Assembly (NCBI RefSeq): GCF_002920575.1
Contig: NZ_PQSQ01000002.1
Coordinates: forward strand, 1-64,000
Source of the DNA: Streptomyces sp. Ru73
GTDB taxonomy: Bacteria > Actinomycetota > Actinomycetes > Streptomycetales > Streptomycetaceae
Direction: 5' to 3'
DNA: 64,000 nucleotides
In this document: positions 33,780 through 42,475 of the stretch, one piece after another
How positions within the stretch are numbered: position 1 is the stretch's first letter
How the letters are laid out: every line of letters begins with the position of its first letter
Notes under the pieces: model-generated
Databases searched by the model: none
What the model was told of the DNA's origin: nothing
What the model saw: the letters and a program-made list of their open reading frames with translations, nothing else
Made by a program: the position numbers and the translations under genes

Positions 33780-33878
33780 GCCCCTGAATCGTATCCTTGA
33801 ACGCTCGGTGGAGACTCGGCGGCAGAACTGCCCTTCGTCTACTGCAGAACGTCCCGGAAACCCTCAACCGGAGGTCAC

Positions 33879-34589
33879 ATGCGGCCGGTGGACCTGGCGC
33901 GTCGGCACGGGCTGTCCACGCAGGCGGTCCGCAACTACGAGGACGGCGGCATCGTTCCGCCGGCCCGCCGCAGCCGGGCGGGGTACCGGGACTACACCGC
34001 CGTGCATGCCGCCGGCCTCGCGGCCTACCTGGCGCTCGTCCCCGCCTTCGGCCACGCGGCGAGCCGCCGCATCATGCAGGCCGCCACCGGTGGCCGGATC
34101 GACGAGGCACTGGAGTACGTCGACGACGGGCACGCGCTCCTGGCCCGCGACCGCAGCACACTGCGAGCCGTCGAAGCCTCGCTCTCCGCCGTGGGCGCCG
34201 CCCCGGAGACGGCGACCGGCACGCGGACGGCGTACAGCATCGGGGAACTCGCGCGCCGCCTCGGGCTCGGCCCGGCCACCCTGCGTGCCTGGGAACGCGC
34301 CGGCGTCCTCACCCCGCGGCGTGACCCGCGCACCGGGCACCGCCGGTACCTCGCGTCCGACGTGCGCGACGCCGAGCTGGCGCATCTGCTGCGCCGGGGA
34401 GGCCGGCCGCTGGGCACCATCGCCACCGTCCTCGGCGAACTCCGCGCGGCCGGCAGCCTGGAAGCGCTGGCCAGGACGCTGGAGCGGTGGCGGCGCGACC
34501 TCAGGACCCGCGGGACGGCCCAGCTGCACGCCGCCGGCCGGCTCGCCGCGTACCTCGACGCGCTGGACCGGCCGGCGGAGCCGGGCTGA
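33879..34589 (+). CDS. MerR-family regulator with two HTH domains (TioE type)
   Basis: A 236-residue protein with two MerR-like winged helices in one chain. The first (1-70) reads RPVDLARRHGLSTQAVRNYE; the second (about 110-180) reads YSIGELARRLGLGPATLRAW. No effector domain is evident. Streptomycete TioE-type regulators share this double-HTH design. ATG at 33879 follows CCGGAGG. Divergent from the Imm5-like pair, which it may control. Confidence 0.87.
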   Translation: MRPVDLARRHGLSTQAVRNYEDGGIVPPARRSRAGYRDYTAVHAAGLAAYLALVPAFGHAASRRIMQAATGGRIDEALEYVDDGHALLARDRSTLRAVEASLSAVGAAPETATGTRTAYSIGELARRLGLGPATLRAWERAGVLTPRRDPRTGHRRYLASDVRDAELAHLLRRGGRPLGTIATVLGELRAAGSLEALARTLERWRRDLRTRGTAQLHAAGRLAAYLDALDRPAEPG

Positions 34590-34599
34590 GCCGACGCCG

Positions 34600-34790
34600 C
34601 ACACCCGCGGGCCCCGGTCACGCTGGATGAGGGCCTTGAGGCTCTTGCGGTCGGCCATGTCCTGGTAGCCGGCCGGGACGCCGTCCAGGCCGGTGGTGGC
34701 GTCGAAGACCCTCCCCGGCTCGATGGCGCCGTCGAGGATGCCGGGCATCAGCTCCTCGATGTACGCGCGGACCGGGGCCGTTGACGGACC
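34600..34790 (-). pseudogene. 3' relic of a zinc-dependent alcohol dehydrogenase
   Basis: The minus strand reads APVRAYIEELMPGILDGAIE, PGRVFDATTGLDGVPAGYQD and MADRKSLKALIQ over about 60 codons. This is the typical C-terminal end of Zn-binding MDR alcohol dehydrogenases (IEPGRVFD...LDGVPDGYRAMADREALKVLV). There is no N-terminal part and no start. The normal stop is also missed: after ALIQ the frame runs on, while a TGA lies one frame away. Clearly a deletion remnant between the MerR gene and the MarR-GNAT gene. Confidence 0.72.
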
Positions 34791-34809
34791 GCCCCTCTCC
34801 CGCGCTCCC

Positions 34810-35709
34810 CTACCGCGTACGAGGGGTGAGCCGCTTCTCGAACCAGTGGTCGGCGTAGGGCTCGTCGTTGAAGGCGGGGACCTCGGTGTATCCGCTGTTG
34901 CGGTAGAGCGAAGTGGCGGCGGCCAGGGCCTTGTTGGTGTCGAGCCGCACCAGGTCGCTGCCGTGGCCCGCGGCGCGTTCCTCCAGTTCGGCCAGGAGGC
35001 GCCGGGCCAGGCCGAGGCCCCGGGTGCGGGGCGAGACCCACAGCCGTTTGATCTCGGCGGGCGCCCCGGCGGGCAGCTTGAGCCCGGCGCAGCCCACCGG
35101 CTCGCCGTGCAACCGGGCGACGAGGAACAGGCCGCGGGGCGCGCGCAGTTCGCCCGGGTCGGGCAGCAGGCTGTGTGCGGGATCGAAGCCGCCCTCGAAG
35201 AGTTCCTGCAGCTCGGCGGCGTAGGACCGCAGACAGTGCGCGGCGTCCGGGTGGTCGGGGTCGAGTACTTCCACGGAAACCAGTGAGGCGGTCAGCAGCC
35301 GCTCGACCTCCGCCATCGCCGAGGTGAGCCGGTCCCGCTGGCGGGCGTCGAGCGGGCCGAGGAGCGAAGCGGCGAGCGCGTCGCTGCGGTCGTCGAGGAG
35401 CGCGCGCTCCGTGCGCCCGGCTTCGGTCAGCCGTACGGTGCGCACCCGCCGGTCGCGGGGGTGCGGCTCGACGGCGACGAGGCCGTCGCGTTCCAGTGCC
35501 CGCAGCAGCCGGCTCACGTACCCGGAGTCCAGGCCGAGCCGGTCCCGCAGACTGCGGACGTCGTGCGTGCCCTCGTCACCGATCTCCCAGAGCAGCCGGG
35601 CCTGCCCGTAGGGGCGCGTGCCGCCCAGGTAGGAGTCGTGCAGGACGCCCACCCGCTCGGCGACCGCCCGGTTGAAGCGCCGTACCTGTTCCACCTGCTC
35701 CGCGCTCAT
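34810..35709 (-). CDS. MarR-type regulator fused to a GNAT acetyltransferase
   Basis: A 299-residue fusion. N-terminal MarR winged helix (1-140): RLLWEIGDEGTHDVRSLRDR, GLDSGYVSRLLRALERDGLV, HPRDRRVRTVRLTEAGR. C-terminal GNAT domain (150-299): GLFLVARLHGEPVGCAGLKL, then SPRTRGLGLARRLLAEL (acetyl-CoA loop) and LDTNKALAAATSLYRNSGY. This two-domain type is widespread and may link ligand acetylation to gene control. Divergent from the MFS gene, with an inverted repeat between. Confidence 0.93.
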   Translation of the reverse strand: MSAEQVEQVRRFNRAVAERVGVLHDSYLGGTRPYGQARLLWEIGDEGTHDVRSLRDRLGLDSGYVSRLLRALERDGLVAVEPHPRDRRVRTVRLTEAGRTERALLDDRSDALAASLLGPLDARQRDRLTSAMAEVERLLTASLVSVEVLDPDHPDAAHCLRSYAAELQELFEGGFDPAHSLLPDPGELRAPRGLFLVARLHGEPVGCAGLKLPAGAPAEIKRLWVSPRTRGLGLARRLLAELEERAAGHGSDLVRLDTNKALAAATSLYRNSGYTEVPAFNDEPYADHWFEKRLTPRTR

Positions 35710-35787
35710 TCTCTGACCTTAGTCAGGCAATGACGGACGCGTAAAGGGAAGGTCGGCGCCACGGCCATCCGCATCGGGCCGCGATTT

Positions 35788-35820
35788 TGTCATCGTATGA
35801 TGACATCGCTTGATGACATG
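35788..35820. promoter_or_regulatory. Operator-like inverted repeat between MarR-GNAT and MFS genes
   Basis: TGTCATC-GTAT-GATGACA (35788-35805), perfect 7-bp arms, followed by a further half-site GATGACA at 35812-35818. Could be bound by the MarR fusion or by the TetR protein encoded after the MFS gene. Confidence 0.7.
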
Positions 35821-35862
35821 TCTGTCCCATGCGGGCCACGGCTTCTCAGGAGGACTCCACTC

Positions 35863-37371
35863 GTGCAGGACGCAGGTACGAACCCGTCGCGGAGGGAGCG
35901 GGCACTGGTGCCGGTGCTGCTCTCGGTGGGAATGCTGGTGGCGATCATCAGCAGTCTGGGCGCGCCGCTGATCCCGACGATCGCGCGGGTGGACCATGTG
36001 TCCCTGGACGTGGCCCAGTGGTCGCTGACCGTGACGATGCTGGTGGGCGCGGTGGTCACCCCGCTGATGGGACGGCTGGGGGACGGGCCGCAGCGCCGGC
36101 GGGTCATCCTCGGCGGGCTGGTGCTGACCCTCGTGGGCAGCCTGCTGGCCGCCCTGCCGACGGGCTTCGCCGGCCTGGTCGCCGGCCGGGCGCTGCAGGG
36201 CATCGGCATCGGGCTCACCCCGCTGGCCATGGCCACCGCGCGGGACGCCCTGCCGCCCGAGCGCGCCCGGCACGCGGTGGCCACCCTCTCCCTCACCTCC
36301 GCCGCCGGTGTGGGCCTGGGCTATCCGCTGACCGGGGTGCTCGCCGACCTCCTGGGGCTGCACGCGGGCTTCTGGTTCGCGGCGCTCGCGGCGGCGCTGG
36401 CGCTCGTCGCCCTCGCCGTCGTGCTGCCCCCGGCGCCGCGGCGGCCCAAGCATCCGCTGGACGTCCTCGGCGCGCTGCTGCTGGCCGCGGGCCTGGCCGG
36501 GCTGCTCTACGCGACCACGGTGGGCGGCCGCTGGGGCTGGGGCTCGGCGCGGCTGCTCGGACTGGTCGCCGTCTCCGTGCTGCTGCTGGCCTGGTGGGTG
36601 GTGCACGAGCTGCGTACCGCGCACCCGCTGGTCGACGTGCGGCTGGTGCGGGACCGGTCGGTGCTCGCCTCCGACCTCACGGCGCTGCTCTCCGGGGTGG
36701 GCATGTACGTGATGCTGTCGCTGGTCCCGCAGTACATCCAGACGCCGGAGTCGGCCGGTTACGGGTTCGGTGCCTCGGTCGTGGTCGCCGGTCTGATCCT
36801 CACGCCGTTCTCGGTGGCCAGCATGGTGTCGGGGCGTCTGGTACGGCTGGCCTCCCGTACCGTCGCGCCCGGCCGGCTGCTGCCCGTGGGCTGCCTGATC
36901 TGCCTGTGCGGCACGGCGCTCTTCACGTTCGCACGGAGCGGGCTGTGGGAGGCGTTCGTCGCCATGGGGCTGATCGGGCTGGGCGCCGGCGTCACCATGT
37001 CGGTGATGCCCGCGCTGATCGTGGGCGCCGTCCCGGCGCACGAGACGGGCAGCGCGATGAGCTTCAACCAGGTGGTGAAGTACATCGGGTACTCCGGCGG
37101 CAGCGCGTTCAGCGCGGCCGTGCTCGCGGCGCACCCCGGCGTCCGGGGCCTGCCCGCCGAGTCCGGTTACCGGGTGGCCGGGCTCGCCGGCTGCGGGGTC
37201 TGGGTCCTCACGGCGCTGGTGGGATACCTGCTGGTCCGCGCCCGGAGGTCCGGAACGGCAGCGCAGCGGGCGTCAGCGGCGCCCGGCACGGCGTCGCCCG
37301 CCGGGACACGTAAGGTGCTGGTGACGAGGCGCGGGACCGGAGCGCCTGCGGACACGGAGGCGGAGCGGTGA
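35863..37371 (+). CDS. MFS multidrug exporter, EmrB/QacA type
   Basis: A 502-residue 14-helix transporter. VVTPLMGRLGDGPQRRRVIL after helix 2, GRALQGIGIGLTPLAMA, and VHELRTAHPLVDVRL between helices 8 and 9, all usual in the DHA2 group. GTG at 35863 with CAGGAGG eight bases before; upstream ATGs lie within the operator and lack ribosome sites. The stop overlaps the TetR start (GTGA), so exporter and regulator are coupled. Substrate unknown. Confidence 0.9.
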   Translation: MQDAGTNPSRRERALVPVLLSVGMLVAIISSLGAPLIPTIARVDHVSLDVAQWSLTVTMLVGAVVTPLMGRLGDGPQRRRVILGGLVLTLVGSLLAALPTGFAGLVAGRALQGIGIGLTPLAMATARDALPPERARHAVATLSLTSAAGVGLGYPLTGVLADLLGLHAGFWFAALAAALALVALAVVLPPAPRRPKHPLDVLGALLLAAGLAGLLYATTVGGRWGWGSARLLGLVAVSVLLLAWWVVHELRTAHPLVDVRLVRDRSVLASDLTALLSGVGMYVMLSLVPQYIQTPESAGYGFGASVVVAGLILTPFSVASMVSGRLVRLASRTVAPGRLLPVGCLICLCGTALFTFARSGLWEAFVAMGLIGLGAGVTMSVMPALIVGAVPAHETGSAMSFNQVVKYIGYSGGSAFSAAVLAAHPGVRGLPAESGYRVAGLAGCGVWVLTALVGYLLVRARRSGTAAQRASAAPGTASPAGTRKVLVTRRGTGAPADTEAER

Positions 37372-37928
37372 GCGAGACGCGGGAGGCACGCCGCAGGGAC
37401 TCGGCGCGCAGCCGTGAGGCGCTGCTGCGCGCGGCGGGCGAGCTGTTCGCCGAGCGCGGCTTCGACCGCACCACCATCCGGGACATCGGCCGGCACGCGG
37501 GCGTGGACCCCGCGCTCATCGCCCGCTACTTCGGCGGCAAGACGCAGCTGTACCTGGCGACGGTCGAGGCGGAGCACGGCGACGCTGACCCGGGTGACCT
37601 GCTCGATCCGGAACGGCTGCGGTACGTCCTGGAGCGGGCCGACAGCCGGGGGCTGGTCCCCGTCTTCCAGGTCGCGGTCCAGCGCCTGGCCGAGCCGGCC
37701 GCGGAGGGGATGGCGCGCGCCGCGCTCCACGACCGGCTGGTGGAGCCGCTGCACCGGCGCTTCGTGGCGGAGGGCCGGGACCGGCCCCGGCTGCGGGCCG
37801 AGATGACGGTCGCCGCGGTCATCGGCATCGCCCTGGGCCGGCAGTCCGGCGCCTTCGACGAACTGGGCGGCGTACCGGCGGACGAGCTGGGCGCCCTGCT
37901 CCTCGGCACACTGGCCGCCGAGCACTGA
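37368..37928 (+). CDS. TetR-family regulator of the exporter
   Basis: A 186-residue repressor. HTH: LRAAGELFAERGFDRTTIRD and GVDPALIARYFGGKTQLYLA. Short TetR_C-type ligand domain ending LLGTLAAEH. Overlaps the MFS gene by 4 bases and is therefore its most likely local regulator; the operator would be the palindrome at 35788. Confidence 0.92.
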   Translation: MSETREARRRDSARSREALLRAAGELFAERGFDRTTIRDIGRHAGVDPALIARYFGGKTQLYLATVEAEHGDADPGDLLDPERLRYVLERADSRGLVPVFQVAVQRLAEPAAEGMARAALHDRLVEPLHRRFVAEGRDRPRLRAEMTVAAVIGIALGRQSGAFDELGGVPADELGALLLGTLAAEH

Positions 37929-38008
37929 CGCACGACGAAGCCGGCCCGACGGCCCGTACGGGCAGCTTCGAGTCGCGCGCGCCGAATCTGGACACACCTG
38001 ACAGCCCG

Positions 38009-39211
38009 TCACTCCCGGTTCCGCTCCGGCAGCGGCCTCCTCAGCAGGTACGTGCCCGTGCAGGCCGCCACCACTGCCACGCAGGCCGTGAAGGTGAGGC
38101 CCGCGCCGCGGAGGCCGAGGGCGACGGTGAGGGCGCCGACGCCGACGACCGGGAGCGAGATGCCGGTGTAGGCGACGACGAAGAAGGTGGAGATCGTGCC
38201 GCCGCGGTGCTCGGCCGGCGCCGCGGCCGCGACGGACGTGAGGGCAGCGCGGAAGGCGAGCCCCTGGCCGAGGCCGCCGCACACCGCGCCGGCGACCAGC
38301 AGCGGCAGGAGCTCGACGGCGAGGGAAGCCCCCACCATCGCGAGGCCGGCCACGAGGACGAAGCAGCCGCACGGCAGCGCCCGGCGCGCGCCCAGCCGCT
38401 CCGTCAGCGACTGGCCCGCGGTCGAGCCGAGGAAGACGGAGAAGACGGCAGCGCCCGACACCGCGAGGTTGGTCACGCCCAGCGGCCCGGACACGAAGGC
38501 CGGGGCCACCGCCGTGAACAGGCCCAGCAGCGAGAACCCGGCGAAGGCGGCGAGGGCCGAGGGCACGAACACGGCGCGAGCCTCGGACGGTACGACCACG
38601 CCCTGCGGCGACAGCCGCGGCCACCGCTCGGGGTCCTCGACGGTCTCCGGCAGCAGCAGGACCAGCACGCAGGCCACCACGAGCAGCGCGAGATGGACCA
38701 GGAACGGCAGGCTGAGCGGCCGGGGAGCGTACTGGGCGAGGATGCCGGCGAGCAGCGGGCCGCAGCCGAGACCGCCCATGTTGGCGGCCGCTGCGGCGAA
38801 TCCGGCGCGCGTCTTCCGTTCCGCGGGCGCCAGTTCGAGGACCGCGGCCGTGGCCGCGCCGCTGAACAGCCCGGCCGAGAAGCCGGAGAGCAGCCGCCCG
38901 GCGAAGAGCAGCGGCAGGCCGCCCTCGGCCAGGAAGCACACGGCGCTGACCGCCGAGAAGGCCAGCCCCGTGAGGAGGACGGGGCGGCGGCCGACGCGGT
39001 CGGAGTAGTTCCCCGCGAGCAGCAGGACGGTGATGACGCCGACCGCGTAGACGGCGAACACCACCGTCACCATCAGCTCCGAGAAGCCGAGCTCCTGGCG
39101 GTACAGGCCGTAGAGCGGCGTGGGCAGCGTGGTGCCCGCCATGCCCACGGCGAACACGGCCGCCGCTGCCGGGTATCCCGGGCGCCGGCCCGCATCATGA
39201 CGAACGATCAT
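38009..39211 (-). CDS. MFS transporter, 12-helix drug type
   Basis: A 400-residue transporter. AVGMAGTTLPTPLYGLYRQE in helix 1 and GNYSDRVGRRPVLLTGLAF after helix 2 are typical of small drug exporters; the second half has SLTERLGARRALPCG. ATG at 39211. It lies 35 bases behind the glycosyltransferase gene on the same strand, so both may be one operon: inactivation plus export of the same compound would make sense, though this is inferred. Confidence 0.9.
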   Translation of the reverse strand: MIVRHDAGRRPGYPAAAAVFAVGMAGTTLPTPLYGLYRQELGFSELMVTVVFAVYAVGVITVLLLAGNYSDRVGRRPVLLTGLAFSAVSAVCFLAEGGLPLLFAGRLLSGFSAGLFSGAATAAVLELAPAERKTRAGFAAAAANMGGLGCGPLLAGILAQYAPRPLSLPFLVHLALLVVACVLVLLLPETVEDPERWPRLSPQGVVVPSEARAVFVPSALAAFAGFSLLGLFTAVAPAFVSGPLGVTNLAVSGAAVFSVFLGSTAGQSLTERLGARRALPCGCFVLVAGLAMVGASLAVELLPLLVAGAVCGGLGQGLAFRAALTSVAAAAPAEHRGGTISTFFVVAYTGISLPVVGVGALTVALGLRGAGLTFTACVAVVAACTGTYLLRRPLPERNRE

Positions 39212-39246
39212 GCCCCCACGGTACGAGCCGGACCCGCGTCCGTGCG

Positions 39247-40446
39247 TCAGTTCCCCTCTGCCGTGGCGGCCGCCGCGTCCGCGACCAGGCGGTCCAGGCC
39301 CGGCAGCGCATGCGAGCAGCGCTGCAGGGAGCGGGCGCGGGCGCGGCAGACCCGGTCCTCCAGTACGGACCGGACGGCCGTGGCCAGCGACGCGCGCGTG
39401 AGGTCCTGGACGTCGATCCGATGGCCGACGCCGATCTCCTGGAGCCGGGCCGCGTTGCCCGACTGCTCGGCGAAGAGCGGCAGGGCCACCATGGGGACGC
39501 CGGCCGCCAGCGCCTCGCGGGTCCCGTTGAACCCGGCGTGCGTGATGAACGCGTCGCTGGACCGGAGCAGCAGTTCCTGCTGGACGAACGAGGTGAGGTG
39601 GACGTTGCCGGCGCGGGCGCCCTGCCACTCGCGCGGGTCGGTGCCGGCGCCGAGCGCGACGACGCCGGTGACCGGCAGCTCCCCGAGGGTCTCGATGATG
39701 GTGTCGAGGACGGGCAGGGCGCCGCCGCCGGGGAAGTGGGTGGCGTTCGAGCCGAGCGTGGCGAGGACGAGCGGGCGGTCGGCGGGCAGCCGGGCGATCT
39801 CCGGGTCGAGGACCTCGTCGGTGGCGGGCGCGGGCACCCGGTAGTAGTGCGCGCTGGGCAGCCGGTTCGCCTCGGGGTAGAAGTCCTCCGGTACCACGCC
39901 GGCCCGGAAGGTGCGGAAGACGTGCCAGGGGTCGGCGACCGGGTCGAGGCCCAACTCCGCGCGCTGCGCGTTGAGTTCGGCGGTCACGGCCGGGTGCGCG
40001 TAGGGCGCCATCGGGGCGATGTCCAGCGCGCCGTGCGGGATGCCGAGGCGCTCGCCGGCGAGGTAGCCGCCGAACTCGGTGGACTCGTGGAGGATCAGGT
40101 CGGGGCGCCAGTCGCGGGCCGCGTCGAGCAGGTCGCGCGCCGACGGGCCGGCCAGCCGGCCCACGAAGGCGCGCGCGAAGAACTCCGGGTCCAGCTCGAT
40201 GGTGACCTTCCCGAACCGGCTCAGGTCGACGGGCGGCCGCAGGTCGCCGTTCTGCAGCGCCTCGCCCAGCCCGCGCACGTTCGGCAGCCGCAGCGCGGTC
40301 AGCCCGCGCTTCTCGACGTGGTCCGCGACGGCGGCACCGGTGGCGACGGCCACCTCGTGACCGGCCCGCCGGGCACTCTCGGCGGCCGGCAGCACCAGCG
40401 GCGCGAGGTGCGAGTAGCTGGCCTGGGCGGTGAAAAGGATGCGCAT
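39247..40446 (-). CDS. Macrolide-type UDP-glycosyltransferase (GT1)
   Basis: A 399-residue GT-B enzyme. N-terminal acceptor domain begins MRILFTAQASYSHLAPLVLP with the catalytic histidine near residue 13. C-terminal donor domain has VHLTSFVQQELLLRSSDAFI and THAGFNGTREALAAGVPMVA, PLFAEQSGNAARLQEIGVGH, close to the GT1 signature (HxGxxGTxEALxxGxPMxxxPxxxDQxxNA). ATG at 40446 with GGGAG upstream. Related enzymes inactivate macrolides by glucosylation or build antibiotics; with no biosynthetic genes here, a resistance role next to an exporter is likelier. Confidence 0.9.
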   Translation of the reverse strand: MRILFTAQASYSHLAPLVLPAAESARRAGHEVAVATGAAVADHVEKRGLTALRLPNVRGLGEALQNGDLRPPVDLSRFGKVTIELDPEFFARAFVGRLAGPSARDLLDAARDWRPDLILHESTEFGGYLAGERLGIPHGALDIAPMAPYAHPAVTAELNAQRAELGLDPVADPWHVFRTFRAGVVPEDFYPEANRLPSAHYYRVPAPATDEVLDPEIARLPADRPLVLATLGSNATHFPGGGALPVLDTIIETLGELPVTGVVALGAGTDPREWQGARAGNVHLTSFVQQELLLRSSDAFITHAGFNGTREALAAGVPMVALPLFAEQSGNAARLQEIGVGHRIDVQDLTRASLATAVRSVLEDRVCRARARSLQRCSHALPGLDRLVADAAAATAEGN

Positions 40447-40512
40447 GGCGCTCGGCTCCCTCTGGCGCCGCGCGGCGCCCACCAGGGCGTACGCGGCTGG
40501 AACTCGGGAAAA

Positions 40513-40526
40513 TCAACAGCTGTTGA
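40513..40526. promoter_or_regulatory. 14-bp perfect palindrome before the glycosyltransferase gene
   Basis: TCAACAGCTGTTGA, 67 bases upstream of the glycosyltransferase start. Operator-like; the binding protein is unknown. Confidence 0.55.
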
Positions 40527-40718
40527 ACAGCCTAACCGGCCACTCGCCGGCCGCTCCCGGCGGGTCGCGCGCCGCACGCGCGGGCCCTCGGAACGGGGCG
40601 CACACCGCGCACGCCGGCCCCTCAGGGCGAATCGCGCACCGTACCGCGCGGTGACGGATGCGTCACTCAATTCCTGTGAACCCTGCCCCGTGGCGCCGGA
40701 GACGGGCATCTTGGTCCC

Positions 40719-42047
40719 ATGTCGCGGAACTTGCCCAAGATACGGAACTTATCCCGGCCACCGCACACTTCGACCGCAACGCGGGGCGCTCCCCCGGGCG
40801 GCCTGCCCGCAACCGCCGCACCCGACCGCCCGTCACCACCGGCCGCCGGGCCGGGAACCACCGCCGGCCCGGCAACCGCCGCCGGCCCGGCAACCGCCCG
40901 GCTGATCGGCGTCGACCTCGCCCGTGGCCTCGCGGTACTGGGCATGTTCGCGGCCCACGTGGGTCCCGACCCCTCGGACGGCGGCCCGGTGGGCTTCCTC
41001 ATGGAGCTCACGCGCGGCCGCTCCTCCGCCCTCTTCGCGGTGCTCGCCGGCTTCTCGATCGTGCTCATCACGGGCCGGCCCGTGCCCCGCACGGGACGCG
41101 CGGGCCGGCAGGCCATGGTGCGGGTCCTGGTCCGGGCCGCGGTCCTGCTGCCCCTCGGGACGGCGCTGACCGCGCTGGACACCTCGATCGACGTGATCCT
41201 CGCCTACTACGCGGTGGCGTTCGTCGTGGCGCTCCCCCTGTACCGGCTCCGCGCCGGCGCCCTCGCGACGATCGCCACCGCCACCGCGCTGGTCTTCCCC
41301 CAGGACCTGTTCCTGCTCAAGGTCTGGATCGCCGGGAGCGGCTGGGCCGGCGCCGTGAACGCGCACGACCCGCTGCGCGCGGTCAACGGCTCCGACGGGG
41401 TGATGGACCTGCTGTTCACCGGCTCCTATCCGGTGCTGACGTGGATACCGTTCCTGCTCGCCGGCATGGCGGTGGCCCGGCTGGACCTCTCACGCGCCGT
41501 GGTGCGGGTGCGGCTCGCGTACACGGGCGCGGCACTGGCGGTGGCCGGGTACGGCGGCTCCTGGCTGGCCCTGCACCTGGTCCCGAACGCGTACGCCGCC
41601 GTCGCCGCCGGCTCGGACGGCGACTCCCCCGGCTCGGCCTGGTGGTCCGACACGGTCGGCGACCCCACGCACCTCTTCCGGTCCTGGCTGCTGGTGGCCG
41701 CGCCGCACAGCGAGACGACGCCGTCGATCGTGGGCAACACCGGGGTGGCCCTCCTGGTGGTGGCCGGGTGCCTCATCGCGCTGGACCGGCTGCCGGTGCT
41801 GCGGCGGGTGGCCGCGCCGGTCGTCGCGGTCGGCTCGATGTCCCTGTCGGCGTACGTGCTGCACATCGTGGCCATCTGGGCGCTGGACACCGACGACATG
41901 TCCGACGCGAGCGAGCCGCTGGTGCTGCTGTGCTTCGCCGCGGGCGTGATGCTGCTGGCCGTCGGCTGGCTGCGGCTGTTCCGGCGCGGGCCGCTGGAGC
42001 AGGTGCTGCACCGGGTGACCAGCCGGGCGGCGCGCTTCGTACGGTGA
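40719..42047 (+). CDS. Membrane acyltransferase, HGSNAT-like/DUF418
   Basis: A 442-residue membrane protein. About 60 N-terminal residues are Pro/Ala/Thr-rich and disordered. Then come RLIGVDLARGLAVLGMFAAH, the hallmark of the heparan-alpha-glucosaminide N-acetyltransferase (DUF1624) domain, about ten helices, and a DUF418-like C-terminus with MSLSAYVLHIVAIWAL. These proteins probably acetylate a surface glycan using cytosolic acetyl-CoA; substrate unknown. Followed convergently by the BlaI-type gene. Confidence 0.88.
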   Translation: MSRNLPKIRNLSRPPHTSTATRGAPPGGLPATAAPDRPSPPAAGPGTTAGPATAAGPATARLIGVDLARGLAVLGMFAAHVGPDPSDGGPVGFLMELTRGRSSALFAVLAGFSIVLITGRPVPRTGRAGRQAMVRVLVRAAVLLPLGTALTALDTSIDVILAYYAVAFVVALPLYRLRAGALATIATATALVFPQDLFLLKVWIAGSGWAGAVNAHDPLRAVNGSDGVMDLLFTGSYPVLTWIPFLLAGMAVARLDLSRAVVRVRLAYTGAALAVAGYGGSWLALHLVPNAYAAVAAGSDGDSPGSAWWSDTVGDPTHLFRSWLLVAAPHSETTPSIVGNTGVALLVVAGCLIALDRLPVLRRVAAPVVAVGSMSLSAYVLHIVAIWALDTDDMSDASEPLVLLCFAAGVMLLAVGWLRLFRRGPLEQVLHRVTSRAARFVR

Positions 42048-42076
42048 GCCGCGGCGGCCGGGGCGTGCCCGCGGGC

Positions 42077-42466
42077 TCAGCGGCCCCCGCCGTCCGCCGT
42101 CAGGAATCCGCGCAGCGCGGCCGCCTGTTCCGCGCTGAGGCCGGTGGCGAAGCGTTCCAGTGCCGCGATCGGGTCGGGCCCCTTGTCCAGGGCCTGGTGC
42201 ATCATCTCGGCGGTCAGCTCGGCGGCGTCCTTGGCCGGCCGGTAGGCGCCGCGCCGGCCGCCGGCGTCCCGTACGACCAGGGCCTTGTCGTGCAGCCGCT
42301 TCAGGATCGTGTGGACGGTGTTGTACGCGAGGCCGCCGCCGATCCCGGCCTGCACCTCCGAGGGGGTCAGCGGCTCCCCGGTCGCCCAGAGGACGGCGAG
42401 GACCTCGCTCTCCAGCGTCCCGGCGCCGCGTCGTTCCCCTCTGCCACGCGGGCTGCTCGCTGCCAT
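42077..42466 (-). CDS. BlaI/MecI/CopY-family repressor
   Basis: A 129-residue repressor. Winged helix: GTLESEVLAVLWATGEPLTP, GLAYNTVHTILKRLHDKALV. The C-terminal dimer region follows (MMHQALDKGPDPIAALERFA). In the classic systems an M56 membrane protease cleaves such repressors at the dimer helix, and its gene sits downstream. None is present here. It starts 9 bases behind the glycosyltransferase stop and may be the third gene of that transcript. Confidence 0.92.
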   Translation of the reverse strand: MAASSPRGRGERRGAGTLESEVLAVLWATGEPLTPSEVQAGIGGGLAYNTVHTILKRLHDKALVVRDAGGRRGAYRPAKDAAELTAEMMHQALDKGPDPIAALERFATGLSAEQAAALRGFLTADGGGR

Positions 42467-42475
42467 GGGGGCACC

